Assembly (NCBI GenBank): GCA_951804985.1
Contig: OX638131.1
Coordinates: 82,796,638-82,860,637 of the forward strand
Reading direction: 5' to 3'
From: Dryomyza anilis
Lineage: Eukaryota > Arthropoda > Insecta > Diptera > Dryomyzidae
DNA: 64,000 bases
The notes beneath the pieces are model-generated. The model was not told where the DNA came from. It made no database searches and saw only the letters and a program-made list of their open reading frames with translations. A program made the translations under genes and the position numbers. Each line of letters starts with the position of its first letter. Within the stretch, counting starts at the first letter, position 1. This document shows, piece after piece, positions 9,802-22,433 of this stretch.

Positions 9802-11091
9802 ATGGGTCAACATAAAGATATAACTACTCCAGGTGGTACCCAAAAAAGTGGCAATCCACCCGCTTCGGCGGCTGAGGCAAGGATTCTGAAGGCCTCAATC
9901 CACGCAACCAACCCTGGTACGATGAACCTTTCTGCTCCTGTAGCAGGGGGTTCATCGTGCCCCTCCATCTCCCAAATTTATGAAACAGCTAGGAATCTAG
10001 AGGAGGATAACGACAACGCAGTGGTTCCCATACCAGTAGTATACACTGTATGGCTGCTCGACAGTGTTGTTTCCTCTCAGGGCTCCTTTCTGTCACGTAT
10101 TTGGAAACATGGGTCGATCGAAGGAAAGTGGTGTCTTACCAGCATCTAATCCTAGAGAGACCGACGCCCAACTGGAAGCTAAACCCATTGGAGACCGGAC
10201 CCGGATCTCTGAATACAGAGGTCAGGTTGTCCGATGCCCAGGTGAGTAGGAGAAGGAAGAATAAAGCGAAAGATCGCAAAGAGGCTGAAAAGCCTAAAGG
10301 CGGCGCTGGAGCTTTCTCTTCCCCGCTACCACAGCAAAACGCGATAGATCGGTGGAGGTTACTCCGACTGAAGCCGGACCATCCGCTGCTGCTGTGGTGG
10401 CTGCCAATGCATCTGAGAAGCGCAATGGCAAGAAGTTTAAAACCTTCGCTGCTACTGCGAAACCCCGTAACTCCCAGAACTCGACAGATATCGACAGATA
10501 TCGACAAATATTGCTTCCAAAAGCAAGAGCACTGGTGCTTCAAGTTCCGGATCGGCTGCGGATGAACTGCCTTCAACATCCACTGGCAGAGATAGGCTAG
10601 CAGTATCATATCGTGATGCTGCTCGCAAAGCTCTTCCGGTAGCGATAATTGGCAAATTGGGGAAGGAGCAAAAGATGAATGATGCAGAAGTAAAACACTG
10701 CACCGATCATCTTTGGCGGCTAGTCAGCACCAGCGGTGTCAGTGCAAACGCAAAAGGCTATGAGAGTAGTGATGGCATCATGAAGGTGCTTTGCTCGTCT
10801 CAAGCCAATTTCGATTGGATTGCCACTGCCGTTGCTAAAATCCCCCCCTGGGCAAATCGCGCTTTGCTGTTTTCAGCGGAGACGAACCCAAACGCAGGCG
10901 AGCAATATGCTGGATACCTGGTCCTATCAGGAAAACAGCGGAAATGTTTGCCTGCCTACGTGCTCAGAACCAGGGCATCGAAACGAACGGATGGAAAATC
11001 TATAGCCATAAACCAGAGGTCCGGAGGACAAGGAGGGCTCAACCCTGGTTGTTGGCTTAGACCAGAAGTCGTTAGATGTCATGCTATCTAA
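9802..11091 (+). pseudogene. LINE ORF1 (gag-like, DUF4780-type), frameshifted
   Basis: The frame starting MGQHKDITTPGG at 9802 is low-complexity and runs to about 10080, where the reading moves to another frame (MGRSKESGVLPASN, from 10111) and then again. A conserved-looking C-terminal part in the frame at 10580-11091 contains YRDAARKALPVAIIG, LWRLVSTSGV and FDWIATAVAKI, which I associate with the DUF4780 domain of Loa-clade ORF1 proteins. Its role would be RNA binding and RNP formation for retrotransposition. At least two frameshifts mean no full protein can be made. Large minus-strand frames over the same bases (10136-10609) are shadows. Confidence 0.7.
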
Positions 11092-11189
11092 GTACGACAG
11101 CCATTTAAACTTATTCTTTGGACGGATCAAATTCCGAATCAATTCCAAATGAATAGGCACATGATGAGGAACGAGTTAATTATCCTGTC

Positions 11190-14100
11190 ATGAAATTTAC
11201 TCAGATCAATCTGCAACATTCTAAAGCTCCTACCGCTTTACTAGGTAAGCGCCTTCCATGTTGCATACATTACCTCACATCACAGCTATTCAAGAACCAT
11301 GGGTGTATAACAAACGCATCTGTGCTCTTAGTGAACTACGTGGTGAAACCATACTATACGATGAGCAAGCCGCAAGGCCAAGAAGCTGTCTTATAGTATC
11401 GAAACACTTTGCTGTAACCAAGTTAACCCAATTCTGTGGGCAAGACCTAGTGGCAGCCAAAGTGAGCTATGAAAGTGATAGTGGATGGAAACATTTGATT
11501 GTCGCCTCAGGCTACTTTCCCTATGACTCATTACTGCCTCCTCCGCCAAAGGCAATTGTTGAGCTCATAGACTACTGTGATCTTAAGGAGACTGGCCTTA
11601 TTCTTTGCTGTGACGCTAATGCTCAACACACTGTGTGGGGCAGCAGTAAATGCAACGCACGAGGTAACAGACTCCTTGACTTCATCATGACCTCCAATCT
11701 GAACATTCACAATACTGGTAATAAACCCACGTTTGTGACTGCTAGAAGACAGGAAGTGATTGACCTTACTCTGTCTAACTGTAGACTGAGAGAGTCAATC
11801 ATTAACTGGAAGGTTCTTAAAGAAGATTCTTTATCGGACCACAGGTATATCGAGTTTCATACTGACCGAGAGGTGCTGCCCTCCATGACGGAAAGAAACC
11901 ATAGAAAAACGAACTGGGCCCGCTTCAGACATGAACTTGAGAATTCCATCAATATTCCTGTCAGAATTCGTACCAAAGAAAGTATTGAGACGTCCATTCA
12001 AGTTATGAACGATGTCATAAATTCTAGTTTTGTACGAACATGTCCGATACGTTATCTAGACCTCCCGTTCCTTGGTGGAACGCTTGTCTTGAAACCTTGC
12101 GCAAGGATTCCAGAAAGCTTCTAAATAGGGCCCTACGGAGCAATTTAGATTCTTACTGGTTTCTTTATCGAGCTAAGCAGAAAAAATATAAGAAACTAAT
12201 TCGTAAATCGAAAAGTGTTTCCTATAAAGACTTCTGCAGTAGCATCGAATCCTGCAGTGACCGATTGGTCAAGTTTCTTAAAAGATACCGAACTACCCGA
12301 CTGGACTCACTGCGGAGACCTGATGGCTCGTATACTGAGTCTAAGACAGAGGCACTCAGTGTCATAGTTGAGACTCACTTTCCAGGAAATCAAATCCACA
12401 TAGGGTCACTTTGTAATCCCAGCACTGGGGACTGCAATAACAAATCTAATGTGACAAAATATGACTGGCAGGTTGCCAGATTGGTTGTGTACGATGAAAA
12501 TATCCAATACGCAGTGGCCTTTTTTGATGGCTTCAAGTCACCTGGGCCGGATGGCATCTACCCAGTCATGCTACGGGAAGGTATAACCCAATTGCTACCA
12601 TGCCTAAAGAAGATCTTTAGAGCAAGTCTCGCATGGGCATTCATTCCGACATCCTGGCGTTTAGTTAAAGTAGCCTTCATTCCTAAAGTTGGAAGAGAAG
12701 ACTATTCCATAGCCAAGAGCTTCAGACCCATTAGTATGATGTCCTTCATACTAAAGTGTCTAGAAAGACTAGTTGAGTTGCACATCAGAAAAACATCGTT
12801 GTCAAGGTACCCACTATCATCAAGACAACATGCCTACCAAGGTGGAAAATCATGTGAAACAGCATTGCAACATCTTGTTGGCCGGATCGAGCATGCTTTT
12901 CAGAGGAAGATGTACGTCATGGGCATATTTGTTGACATCGAGGGTGCTTTTGATAATACGACTTTTGATGGAATGTGTGACGCAGCTAGAAGGCATGGAA
13001 TAGATGAAACATTTGTCAAATGGCTAAGGTCAATGCTAATGTTTAGGACCATTACCTCTGAGGCGGAGTGCGGTCTATATATTATGGCAAGGAGGCGTTC
13101 TCTGCCCTCTGGTGTATGCTGGTTGACTCTCTGCTCAACGATCTTGATGAACCAGGTGTCTATTCCCAGGCCTATGCAGACGATATTGCCATTCTTGCCA
13201 CAGGCTTTTCCCTCAATGAGGTCTGTGTTTAAACACAAAACTCATTGAACCGAATTGACAGCTGGTGTACTGCAAACGGACTTTCCGTCAACCCTCACAA
13301 AACAGGGATTGTTCTCTTCACTAGGAAAATAATAATGACGAGATTATCTCTACCAGTACTTAAGGGTGTCACTATTCCTCTGTCTAACGAAGTAAAATAT
13401 CTGGGCTTAACTCTATATAGTAAAATACTTTGGAAAAAACAAGTTGAAAATAAAATTTCGCGAGCATTGAATGCCTTCTGGCAATGCAGAGGAATTTTTG
13501 GGAAGACATGGGGACTATCGCCGAGCAAAACGTTATGTATTTACACGGCAATGATAAGACCGATAATATCATATGCATCGGTAGTCTGGTGGAACAAGCT
13601 GTCGCGAAAGTGCGTGACAACTAGTCTTGCAAAGATTCAGAGAACCGTGTGTCTGGGTGTTACGGATGCCTTCCCACTATACCTGGTCCAGCACTGAATG
13701 CAATCTTAAACCTACCACCACTTGACATCTTCATCAGAGGCGAAGCCATGAAAAGCTGCAGGAGACTAAAACGAAGTGGTTTCTGGTTTAATGTTCCCTG
13801 GAATATCTCTGACATTGCACTTGACACTCGATTAGACACCTGTCTACTGGAGATGCCCTCTGATGCAATGATAACAGAAATATTACCAAGACGAAATTTT
13901 GAGGTTTGCCAACCTGACATTCAAGACTGGCTAACGCCAGTCTTGAAAATGCGGTGTGATCACTGACGGCTCCAGAACCGAATAGGGATCTGGTGCTGGA
14001 GTGTTTGTGGAACCGGATGACCGCAGACTTCACCTTGCCTTAGGCGACAATGCCTCGGTATTTCAAGCCGAAGTTTATGCTTTACTTATGGCTATGGACT

Positions 14101-14886
14101 ACATTGCGGATAATAGATGGCAGAACAGAGCTATATCAGTTTGCAGCGATAGTCAGGCTGCTTTTATGGTTTTGAATAACCCGGTCATCACATCCAAAAG
14201 TGTACGTCAATGCAGATCACGTCTCAATTGTGTTGGTAAATACAATAAACTGTAACTGATATGGGTGCCGGGCCATAAAGGAGTTTCGGGCAATGAAACA
14301 TCTGACGAACTAGCACGCGCTGGATCTGAGGATAATCCATTTGGACCAGAACCTGTGCTTGGACTACCTGCATCTACGGGAGAAATTCACCATCAGCTCT
14401 TGGGTCTCCTCTGCACACAAGAGCAAATGGCTGAATGAGACGAAATGCAGATCCTCCAAGCTCATGACACCGACGATAACCAAAATATCGGCCTCGTATC
14501 TACTTTCCTTATGTAGAAAGGAGTGCAGAAAACTGACGGGACTTCTAACGGGACACAAAGCATGTGAAAAGCACATGAACGCAATCGGCCTGGCCGAAAG
14601 CGCCTTATGTTCTGTCTGCTACGAAGAAACGGGCACCACAGAGCACTATATCTGTGACTGTCCAGCATTTTCTAGAATTAGAAGGCAGATCTTTGGCACA
14701 TACGTGATGAGAGAGGATCAGCTTCACTCTTTATCACACAAGAGCCTTCTTAGATTCAATAATGAATCTAAGATAAAAAAAGTTCCAAATTCAGAGACTT
14801 ATCTTAACTTATCTACGGCAGATTATTTCATGCGTTTGATTCTTAGTGCCGCATGTGGCAATTTCCTTCGTGGACTTCGATTTTGA
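11190..14886 (+). pseudogene. LINE ORF2: endonuclease, reverse transcriptase, RNase H (broken)
   Basis: Starts MKFTQINLQHSKAPTAL at 11190. Endonuclease motifs in order: TAIQEPW, CCDANAQHTVWGS and LSDHRYIEF. Reverse transcriptase motifs: KSPGPDGIYPVML, FRPISMMSF, QHAYQGGKSCETAL and FVDIEGAFDN; the catalytic YADD is at 13173-13184 but lies one frame off the preceding ORF. RNase H follows: VITDGSRTE, VFQAEVYALL, CSDSQAAF and WVPGHKGVSGNETSDELARA. The C-terminus has a Cys-His motif, CSVCYEE...HYICDC. Breaks are visible near 11255, 12050, 13095, 13240 and 13650, at an in-frame stop in the RNase H domain (13981-13983), and near 14253 and 14385. About five frames are needed to read through, so it is dead, though domain order and length are normal. 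Confidence 0.88.
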
Positions 14887-15164
14887 ATTAAAAATTTATT
14901 TCGATAATTCTGTAATGTTATATGGGGGCTTAAACCAAACATACTCCATTTATTTAATTTTACAGGAACTGCGCTTTTAAATGTCGTTGCCCATGGACCA
15001 GGGCGGGAAAGTATGTCTGTCGGTGGAGATTTTCCATGTGGTCCTGTAGAAATCGGGGACACACGCTAGTCGCAGTGCACACTGTAGAAACCTTGTCTAC
15101 ACTGCAGCTAGTCACCGTGGTCGACGTCGTCTGGAACTGATACGTAGCACTTAAAATTAATAAT

Positions 15165-15887
15165 GCCATCAAAAATTATAGTTTTTGTAAACTGTACTTT
15201 CAAAATAATTTTATGAACACTTTGCACGCCTTGGCGTGGAAACCACTCCATTCGCGACACAAAGCTGTAAATGTAACTGGCTGATTTTCTCCCATACACT
15301 CACACTCTAATGACCCGCCGAACGCGCACCAGTCGAACAACAACCGACCAGTTTGAGTTATAAATGGCGAGCCCATACAGTCTTTCTGCAAATTTTAATT
15401 TTCTCTTGTTTCTATTCTTTTGACATTTTACCTTCATTGTTGAAGAACTCTTGCTGTGCATCTTAGATTGTTATCTTTCTATCATTTTAATTAAACCATT
15501 GCATACTTTTTGGATCATCTAAATTTAAGAACTATTTCTAAAATTATTTGCTTTATTCCAAATTGCAATGAACAAAGTGAGACTTTGAATTTTGTAAATT
15601 GCTGATTATGCGACAACTTCGCTCATGTCATATGCACAGGGTTACCGGGTCGCGTAATTGACGTTTTAAATGACAAAGGCTTACGTTGATCATGCAGTAA
15701 ATGTAGACCGGCAGACATCGATTTATATAAAATTTGAAAGCCTACTATGAAAGGATTTAGTAAAATCTTCTCTAACGGCTAAATTCCAGCATTATGAATC
15801 ACATTTCAATGATTTTAAATGCATGCAATGCATTAAATGCATACTATTTTCATTACTTGTTCTTAAATACCTTCTAGCTTTGATTCT
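15165..15887. repeat. ~730-bp direct repeat, right copy
   Basis: Near-identical to 8819-9548. It follows the LINE 3' end without a gap and ends abruptly at TTTGATTCT, where a Jockey-type endonuclease fragment begins. Confidence 0.85.
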
Positions 15888-16071
15888 AATTGTATTAGGT
15901 GATTTTAATATACCTAATGTAATTTGGAATATCACAAATGACTTTCCTTTTCTAATTCCTACTTCCAGCACAAAGTGGATCTATGAATTTTTTGGGCATA
16001 TTCAGTCAATATCAAACCTCCAACGAAATCATTCCTTCGTGTTGTTAGGAAAAGTATTATTTTTTTTATAA
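15888..16071 (+). pseudogene. Jockey-type LINE endonuclease fragment
   Basis: Encodes ILIVLGDFNIPNVIWNIT followed by LIPTSSTKWIYEFFGHIQSI. GDFN-x-P is a catalytic motif of LINE endonucleases, and the spacing to the later hydrophobic helix fits. It may come from the same family as the Jockey LINE at 52185-54550, which lacks this part. Cut on the left by the direct repeat and on the right just before a Helitron. Confidence 0.65.
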
Positions 16072-16093
16072 ATAAAATAATTAAGTAAATATT

Positions 16094-17051
16094 TCATATT
16101 AATATAATAAATCTAATTGTTGGTTTGTTTGTTTATTTGTGGATTGTTCCGCTTCTCCGTCTATTTGCTTGAAATTTTTACCACAGATACTCTAGGGTCT
16201 GGAAGGAATGATAGGCTGTATATGGCGGGATTGGACAAAAGGACGTGGAATATTTTTTTTTTGTAAAATGGTGATTTCTTACGTTGTTGTTTTGGTCGAT
16301 TTTTTCTTTTGTTTTTCAAACGGTGGACTGGGCGTAGCACCTCCCATAACCCAAAAACACGTTATATCAGCAATTGGGATAGGAAATTTAATAAAATTTT
16401 GGTCAGTGTTAAATTTAACCATTCTAAACGGTCTCGCCGAATGTTGGCGGTATTGGATCACTGGGCGTGGCACCCCCAATAGAGGGAATATTTTTCAGAT
16501 GGTGTATGTCAACAGTTATTATAGTGATATCAAGATATTTCACACCAGAGTATCAACCAGCCAAAATTCTTTAAACTCACCATACCAAAATTCACCACAA
16601 CGATATTCACCACACTATAATTCACAACACTAAAACTCACCACACTAAAACTGACCACTCTAAATCTCACCAGACTAAAGCTCACCACACTAAAACTCGT
16701 CACAATAAAATTCACCACATTAAAACATCTACTGGGAAGAGCTCTACGGGAAAAAATTCTACCGGGAAGAATTCTACCGGAAAGAATTCTAATGGGAATA
16801 TTTCTACCGGGAAGAATTCTACGGAAAAGCGTTCTATGGGGAAGAATTTTACAAGAAAGATTTCTATTTGGAAGAATTCTACGGCGAAATATTCTACGGG
16901 AAAGCACAGTCTGAGAAAGAATTGTCTTTGAGAAAAGTTGTTTTGGCGAAGCACGGGTCCCTGATAAAAAATAATATAAATGTTTTTTATATTAATAAAA
17001 TTGCTCCATATCCTTGCATTCAGAGAATCTTTGCACGAGTCGTCCACCTAG
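16094..17051 (+). mobile_element. Non-autonomous Helitron, second copy
   Basis: Plus orientation. The 3' end is CACGAGTCGTCCACCTAG followed by T (17034-17052), a slightly decayed version of the hairpin plus CTAG end of the other two copies. The 5' end near 16094 matches the minus-strand start of the first copy (CATATTAATATAATAAATCT), including the downstream CCGCTTCTCCGTCTA block. The reversed minisatellites are at about 16575-16725 and 16730-16905. A segment at 16260-16480 differs from the other copies and repeats a GGCGTGGCACC-type word, so the interior is rearranged. Confidence 0.7.
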
Positions 17052-17334
17052 TAAATAAATAAATAAATAAAAAAAACGACAAATTTCATTAAATATGGAT
17101 CCTTTTCGATATCGAAAGCAGGTATCGGATTTGTACACCAACCACCAACAGCAACGATGGCCAGGAACTCATACTTTAAAAAGAGTATGCGGATCAGGTA
17201 AGAAAAGTATTTAGCCAATGTCAACTTGGTTTAGTAGAAAACAAGATTTCTACTAGTGTAAGTAATCAGACAGCACAGTCGATTAGGACAACAAATTAAG
17301 TGAATTATATAAATTGCAGGATGGTTAGAAAATG

Positions 17335-18083
17335 TCAATTTGTATTGAAAGATTTTTTAAAACCAACAATGAGTCGATCGAATCGTTGACAGATGGTCAG
17401 AAGCAGGCCCAAATAGTATTTTTTGAATACATAAATATTTTTATCGACGATGAGCTTACGGATATGTTTTAGATATGTTTTATCAGCTTGAGGACGAATA
17501 TAAATTACTTACTAAGAACAATAAGGTGGCTCGGTCAACATGATGTACATTATTCATTAATATGATTAAATGGACTCTTCGCATAATTAGCAATTAAATA
17601 TTATAACTCGTATAAGAATTATAAATACATAAATGTGTAAATGGAGACAAATTTGAGTTTGAAATTTGATGTTTAAAAAAATATTGAAAATGAAAAACAT
17701 TTAAAAAAAAATACGATTTTAGTTGATGCACCACTAGTTTAGCAACAGCGAATAGCATTCATAAATTTAAAGAATCCTTGAAATTATCGAAGGAAGATTT
17801 ATTGCAAGCATTTGTAAGTTTTACACTTATTATAAAAATGGACGAGTCATTAAAATGTAAATTCGAACCATCATTAATATTTTCAGAAGAGATTCCAAAG
17901 TTAGATGCTCTTTTAAAATTTATTGATAATGAGTTCTTTCCATTGAAAGCTAGCCAAAAGTCTAGGGACAGTGGGTTTAGTATGTCTAAGCCAATGCGAA
18001 ACGCTCTGAAAGTGACTGAAACGAAATGTGTGATGGGATGTACTATTCCACATTTTATGTATCAGTGCTCCAAATTTAGAAAG
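17335..18083 (+). pseudogene. BEL/Pao-type gag remnant
   Basis: An N-terminal piece near 17340-17470 reads IERFFKTNNESIESL and DGQKQAQIVFFEYI, ending at a stop. A second piece from 17778 reads KLSKEDLLQAFVSF, EIPKLDALLKFIDNEFFPL and ends CVMGCTIPHFMYQCSKF, a Cys-x3-Cys-x4-His-x4-Cys knuckle followed by Phe as in BEL/Pao gag. Residues between the two pieces are out of frame. The right edge is replaced by a truncated LINE 3' end. No protease or RT is left. Moderate confidence, from motif layout only. Confidence 0.5.
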
Positions 18084-18455
18084 TTATCTTAACTTATCTA
18101 CGGCAGTTTATTTCATGCATTTGATTCTAAGTGCCGCATGTGTCAATTTCCTTCGTGGACTTCGATTTTGTATTTAAATTTTATTTCGATAATTCTGTAA
18201 GGTTATATGGAGGCTTCAACCAAACTAACTCCATTTATTTAATTTTACAGGAACTGCGCTTTTAAATGTCGTTGCCCATGGACCAAGGGGGGGAAAGTAT
18301 GTCTGTCGGTGCTGATTTTCCATGTGGTCCTGTAGAAACCGGCGCCACACGCTAGTCGCAGTGCACACTGAAGAAACCTTGTCTACACTGCAGCTAGTCA
18401 CTGTAGTGGATGTCGTCTGGAACTGATACATACCTTTAAGCACTTAAAAATAACT
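18084..18455 (+). mobile_element. 5'-truncated Loa LINE 3' end
   Basis: From TTATCTTAACTTATCTACGG onward this matches 14800-15164, including the last codons of ORF2 and the 3' untranslated region through CTGGAACTGATAC. It lacks everything upstream, a typical product of incomplete reverse transcription, and it interrupts the BEL/Pao remnant. It shows where the LINE 3' end lies in the larger copy. Confidence 0.85.
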
Positions 18456-19210
18456 AAAATGTGTTATTATAGATGGTTTTACCTTGCATGCATTTAAATG
18501 TATTTGTTTTTTGAAGACTTAATTTCCGTTCTCCTTTTGTCTTTCGACCAGTTGCACTAAAGTGCAATTGAACCGATTTCTTTATCACTTTGGTGACAAT
18601 AGCGTTCACATCTTTATCGTGATGATCTGATCCCATATCTGTTCGGCTGGCGAACGAAGTTTTGACTATGGCGGATTAGAAAACACGATTGAAATAATAT
18701 ATTTCAATTCAATTGAGTCGGGTGGGTCACAAATTTATGGCAAATACAATATAATAAAAATCAAAGATTTTACCTTATTTTCCAGTGCTTTGTAATAAAT
18801 GTGGGTTATAGATGTTTTCGTGTTTGTTGAAAATTCCTCGCTGTTCTTTGTTGTGCCGAGAATTTCCTCCTGTTGTTGTTGTGAATGTGTTGATTGTTAA
18901 TTGTTGAGTGTTATTAATTGTTTGTCGCGGGGACCAGGTTATCGTGTTGATGGGTTGTTTTTATGTTTTGTCGCGGTGACGGGTATTACATTTTTGATTT
19001 AACTAAACTTTATTTTCAATGTTGTTATAGAGACAGATTTTCCGGCGAACGTTGACAGAGCCGACGGTCGATCTGTTTGCCGCAGTTATTGATAAATAAT
19101 CGATTGTGAGGGTATGACGGACGAAGATGTTCAAACATATCGAGTTTACGTTTGTACGTAAACATTATCTATAAATAACAGAAAATTATGACGATTCTGT
19201 GGGTCAACTA
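18456..19210. other. Gene-free stretch
   Basis: A short minus frame (18636-18454) has no recognisable domain. 18780-19080 is GT-rich on the plus strand with TGTCGCGG twice (near 18922 and 18970). Nothing assignable. Confidence 0.35.
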
Positions 19211-19564
19211 CACTCAGAATAGGAAATTGTTGTGCCAACCAACTAATTAACCAACCAACATATTCTGTACTCTCAACCTTTATATTGGTTCTTTTCGAAA
19301 AAAACGAAAGAGGTTGTAGTTTGAGTATTCCTTGATAAAATTATTAGAAAATAGAGATTTAATAGGCATAACACGACAGTTTGAAATATCAAATACCATT
19401 GGAATAACCATTAACAATTGTGCGCTTGAATATGGACAAAAAAAGCGAATTGGCGAGCTTATGCCTATTAAATCTCAATTAATTTTTTTTTTTTCAATTA
19501 CCAAACAATTTAGAAAATTACAAATAACACGAAATTATTAGAAAATAGTAAAAAATTGTAAATG

Positions 19565-21126
19565 TTGTGAATGGTGACCGCTGGAAAAACATTCGTGGAC
19601 AATATGACCAATCGGACAACGTTATTCCACTTTTTTTATATATTGACGATCACACAAAGGACAGCACAAAATTTCTGCAGTTTACTATAGCTTTCCGACA
19701 CTTCCTTCCGAAATGATATCAAAATTAGATAACATTTTTATAGCTTTACTTTTAGAATCTAAAGACAATCAAATTTATGGTAATGACAAAAGTTTTAAAT
19801 TTTTAGTAGATGAGATTAATGAATTATCAAAAGTAGGATTATAATAAAATATAAATAATAGCCAAATTACAGTATATTTTGTATTTTTGGGATTTGTAAA
19901 ATCTTCAAATTCGAATTTCTACTGCAGATTTTGTCAATTACCAAAATCTCAAATGAAAGTAAATTGTAAGCTTAACTCTTTTGATAACCGAACAATACAA
20001 AATTATAATGTAGATTTATTTTCAAATAAACCCGTTTCGGAAACTGGAGTTGTGGAAAATTCCATTTTTAATAAAATTAATTTTTTTCATGTTACACAAA
20101 ATTTTATAAGTGATCCAATGCACGACGTCTTTGAAGGAATTTTTCATTATAATTTTTGTGAAATATTAAAAAAAATTAAAGAATTAAATTATTGCAGTTT
20201 AGATTTATCAAATATTAGAATTAATAGTTTTAATTTTGGAGAAAATGAAATGCAATATAAACCATGTGAAATTAAACGTGAACACATTAACAATTCTCAT
20301 TTTTCAATGTCGGCAAGAGAAGTTTGGTGCTTTGTTCAAAATTTTATATTTTTTGTGGAGGATCTCATTCCTAAAAATACAGCTATTTGGAAATTTGTCG
20401 TACCAAATGTAAAATTTATGGATTTAATTTTACAAACAAATTTTGATAATGAAAAAACAGTTGTTTTAAAAAAATTAATTGAAAATATGAATAAATCAAA
20501 TACACAAATTTCAAAATATTCGTTAAAACCAAAGCACCATATTATTTTGCATTATCCGGACATTATAAAAATGAACGGTTGTTTAAAAACCTTTAATAGT
20601 TCACGCTATGAAGCTAAACATCAACATTTAAATTCTTACTGCAAGTCTAATAATAATAGAATTAATCTACCGCAGTCCATCGCTACAAAATTTAATATAT
20701 CATATGCCTACAAAATTTTAAATACGCTAGAACAGGGTTGTAGGCATATTTACAAGGAAATAACATATGACAAATATGAACAACTTTTTAAAATGGTACA
20801 AAATTAATGAAAGTGAGGTAATATTTACCAATAATGTTAGATTATGGGAACAAAATTATAAAATTGGAAATTATTTAAAGGATTTTGAAAGCATAGAAGA
20901 TTATAAAATTGAATTAATTGTTGTATATAAGCATACCAATGAAATTAAGTTTTTATTACATAAACATAATAATATAACTTTTGATACGGACTTAGAATCG
21001 TTTATTGTTGGCGACGAAATTGAAATTCCATCAATAAAAAATGCCGAATGTTTCCGAAGTGTTATACCATGTCGCCTTCACAACTTAAGAGATGGTAGAA
21101 ACGCTATTAGATCAAAATACTTTTAA
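19565..21126 (+). pseudogene. CACTA/EnSpm-like transposase remnant
   Basis: Reading order: DNVIPLFLYIDDHTKDSTKF (19610-19670); YYSFPTLPSEMISKLDNIF and LLLESKDNQIYGND in a second frame; stops near 19845; then a 306-residue open stretch from 19887 with FYCRFCQLPKSQMK, FISDPMHDVFEGIFHYNF, REVWCFVQNFIFFVEDLIP, LKPKHHIILHYPDIIKMNG and SRYEAKHQHLNSY. The histidine-rich HHIILHYP and the RYEAKH motif are typical of a transposase family found in fish and insect CACTA-like elements. The last part continues one frame over (20767-21126). The encoded enzyme would cut and paste the element; here two frameshifts and at least two stops inactivate it. The first CxxC pair (CRFC) is intact. Confidence 0.65.
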
Positions 21127-21432
21127 GTTATTCATTTTATTATTCTGTTACACTTTGTTCTGTTCCAACTTTGTTTTATATGAAGAAATAAAAAATAAAA
21201 TACAAATAAAATGCCAAATTGAAAAAATCAATTTAAAAAAAATATATGTGTTCATTCATTCGGTGTCATGTAAATTTGTCTGATGGCAATAACCAACAAC
21301 GAACCAGACTCTGCTTTCAAATCCTTTCAAATGGAGGAACAATATTTTGTGAGTGAGTAATAAAAATATCAATATTAAAAAAGTTAAATATACCGGCCAA
21401 CACGAAAAAAGACAAATATACAACAACTTCCG

Positions 21433-21804
21433 TTGGATTTGGTTTCAAAGATGTTTTTCAATTGCCGATATAATGAAGTTCATTCCTATAATACATATAA
21501 CGACATTCTTTTAGATTACCTTCTTGCTGATAAAGACAATGATGAAATTATCGACGAAACGCCGTCAGTTGAATTCTATGATGAAGTTATCGAAGAGACG
21601 CCGCCAGTTGAAGACAATGATGAAGTTATCGAAGAGACGCCGCCTGTTGACTATGACTATGTTGAAGTTATCGAAGAGATGCCGACAGTTGAAAACGAAC
21701 CTATGAATAACCACAAAGAAAATGAAACTTTTAATAAAGAAAGCGATCAGAACTTATCTGAAAAACTTCAAACTTACTCTGCTGCATATGTTGGATTCAT
21801 TTAA
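21433..21804 (+). CDS. Hypothetical acidic protein with EVIEETPPVE repeats
   Basis: A 123-residue open frame, start at 21433. Residues about 36-83 contain four copies of an 11-13-residue acidic unit (DEIIDETPSVE, DEVIEETPPVE twice, VEVIEEMPTVE). No known domain. It lies between the transposase remnant and the second gene of the CACTA-like element on the same strand, so it may be an exon of that element or of the second gene. The three middle repeats differ mostly at silent or conservative positions. Coding status uncertain; a simple-repeat expansion alone could also explain it. Confidence 0.35.
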   Translation: MDLVSKMFFNCRYNEVHSYNTYNDILLDYLLADKDNDEIIDETPSVEFYDEVIEETPPVEDNDEVIEETPPVDYDYVEVIEEMPTVENEPMNNHKENETFNKESDQNLSEKLQTYSAAYVGFI

Positions 21805-22302
21805 AAGTATGTTTTTATTTTTTTAGTTATTGAACTTTACATTTTTTTTCTTGCGGCCGGTAAATGCAATTAAATCGTTTTTATTTATATCGCCGTGACC
21901 ACCTACGCACGTGATATAATACTGTATCACACATTTTCACTTTTATTTTCACGATTTTGTTAACAAATGCAATTTTCACGATTTTGTTAACAAACATTCA
22001 ATCAAATACGGTCTATGATTTAAAATACTTTAACTGACATCCATCAGTGTTGCATTTTCTTAATGTAAAAATGTATCTACGTTAACAATGACACAAAAAC
22101 GTCAAATCCACAAAGAGACGGCAGACAGCCAGGCTTAGTTGCCACCTCATTGGGAAATTTCCCATTTGTGGTAGTTTTTAACCGCTGTGGAACAATAAGC
22201 AGAATTGCACATTACCGGCCGAAGTGAAATGTTAAAAAAAAAAATTGTCACGCGCTTTATTTTCCCAAAAAAAAATACCAAAATTTAAAAAAAAAGTCGT
22301 TC

Positions 22303-22433
22303 GTACCCCTGGTGACCTTGAAAAATCAAAAATATATTTATATATATTTGTAATCGTGAGACAATTACCTTACATTTGAGTACCCGCATATGTAGGTGTA
22401 CCGGTTTTTGATTTTTCAAGGTCACCAGGGGTC
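22303..22433. repeat. Inverted repeat, CCCCTGGTGACCTTGAAAAA arms
   Basis: Two near-perfect arms of about 28 bp (22306-22334 and 22406-22433) separated by about 70 bp that contain a short unrelated AT stretch. It could fold into a hairpin; a foldback or MITE core are possibilities. No second copy seen in the window. Confidence 0.75.

Larger units (their letters stand above)
9549..15164 (+). mobile_element. Loa-type LINE, near full length, inactivated
   Basis: Two-gene non-LTR retrotransposon: a gag-like ORF1 followed by ORF2 with endonuclease, reverse transcriptase and RNase H. The RNase H domain together with an ORF1 of DUF4780 appearance points to the Loa clade; R1 or I clades are alternatives. 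The 3' untranslated part (14887-15164) is recognised because the same sequence recurs in a truncated copy at 18084-18455. The GC content is distinctly above the surrounding DNA. No poly(A) tail or clear target duplication is visible. Confidence 0.82.

Noticed and set aside
10136..10609. 157-residue minus-strand frame
   Set aside because: Shadow of the LINE ORF1 coding strand; no domain, and it ignores the plus-strand ORF layout.
8819..15887. LTR retrotransposon with ~730-bp LTRs
   Set aside because: The enclosed genes are those of a LINE (EN, RT, RNase H without integrase or protease), and the repeats lack TG...CA ends, a primer binding site or a polypurine tract.
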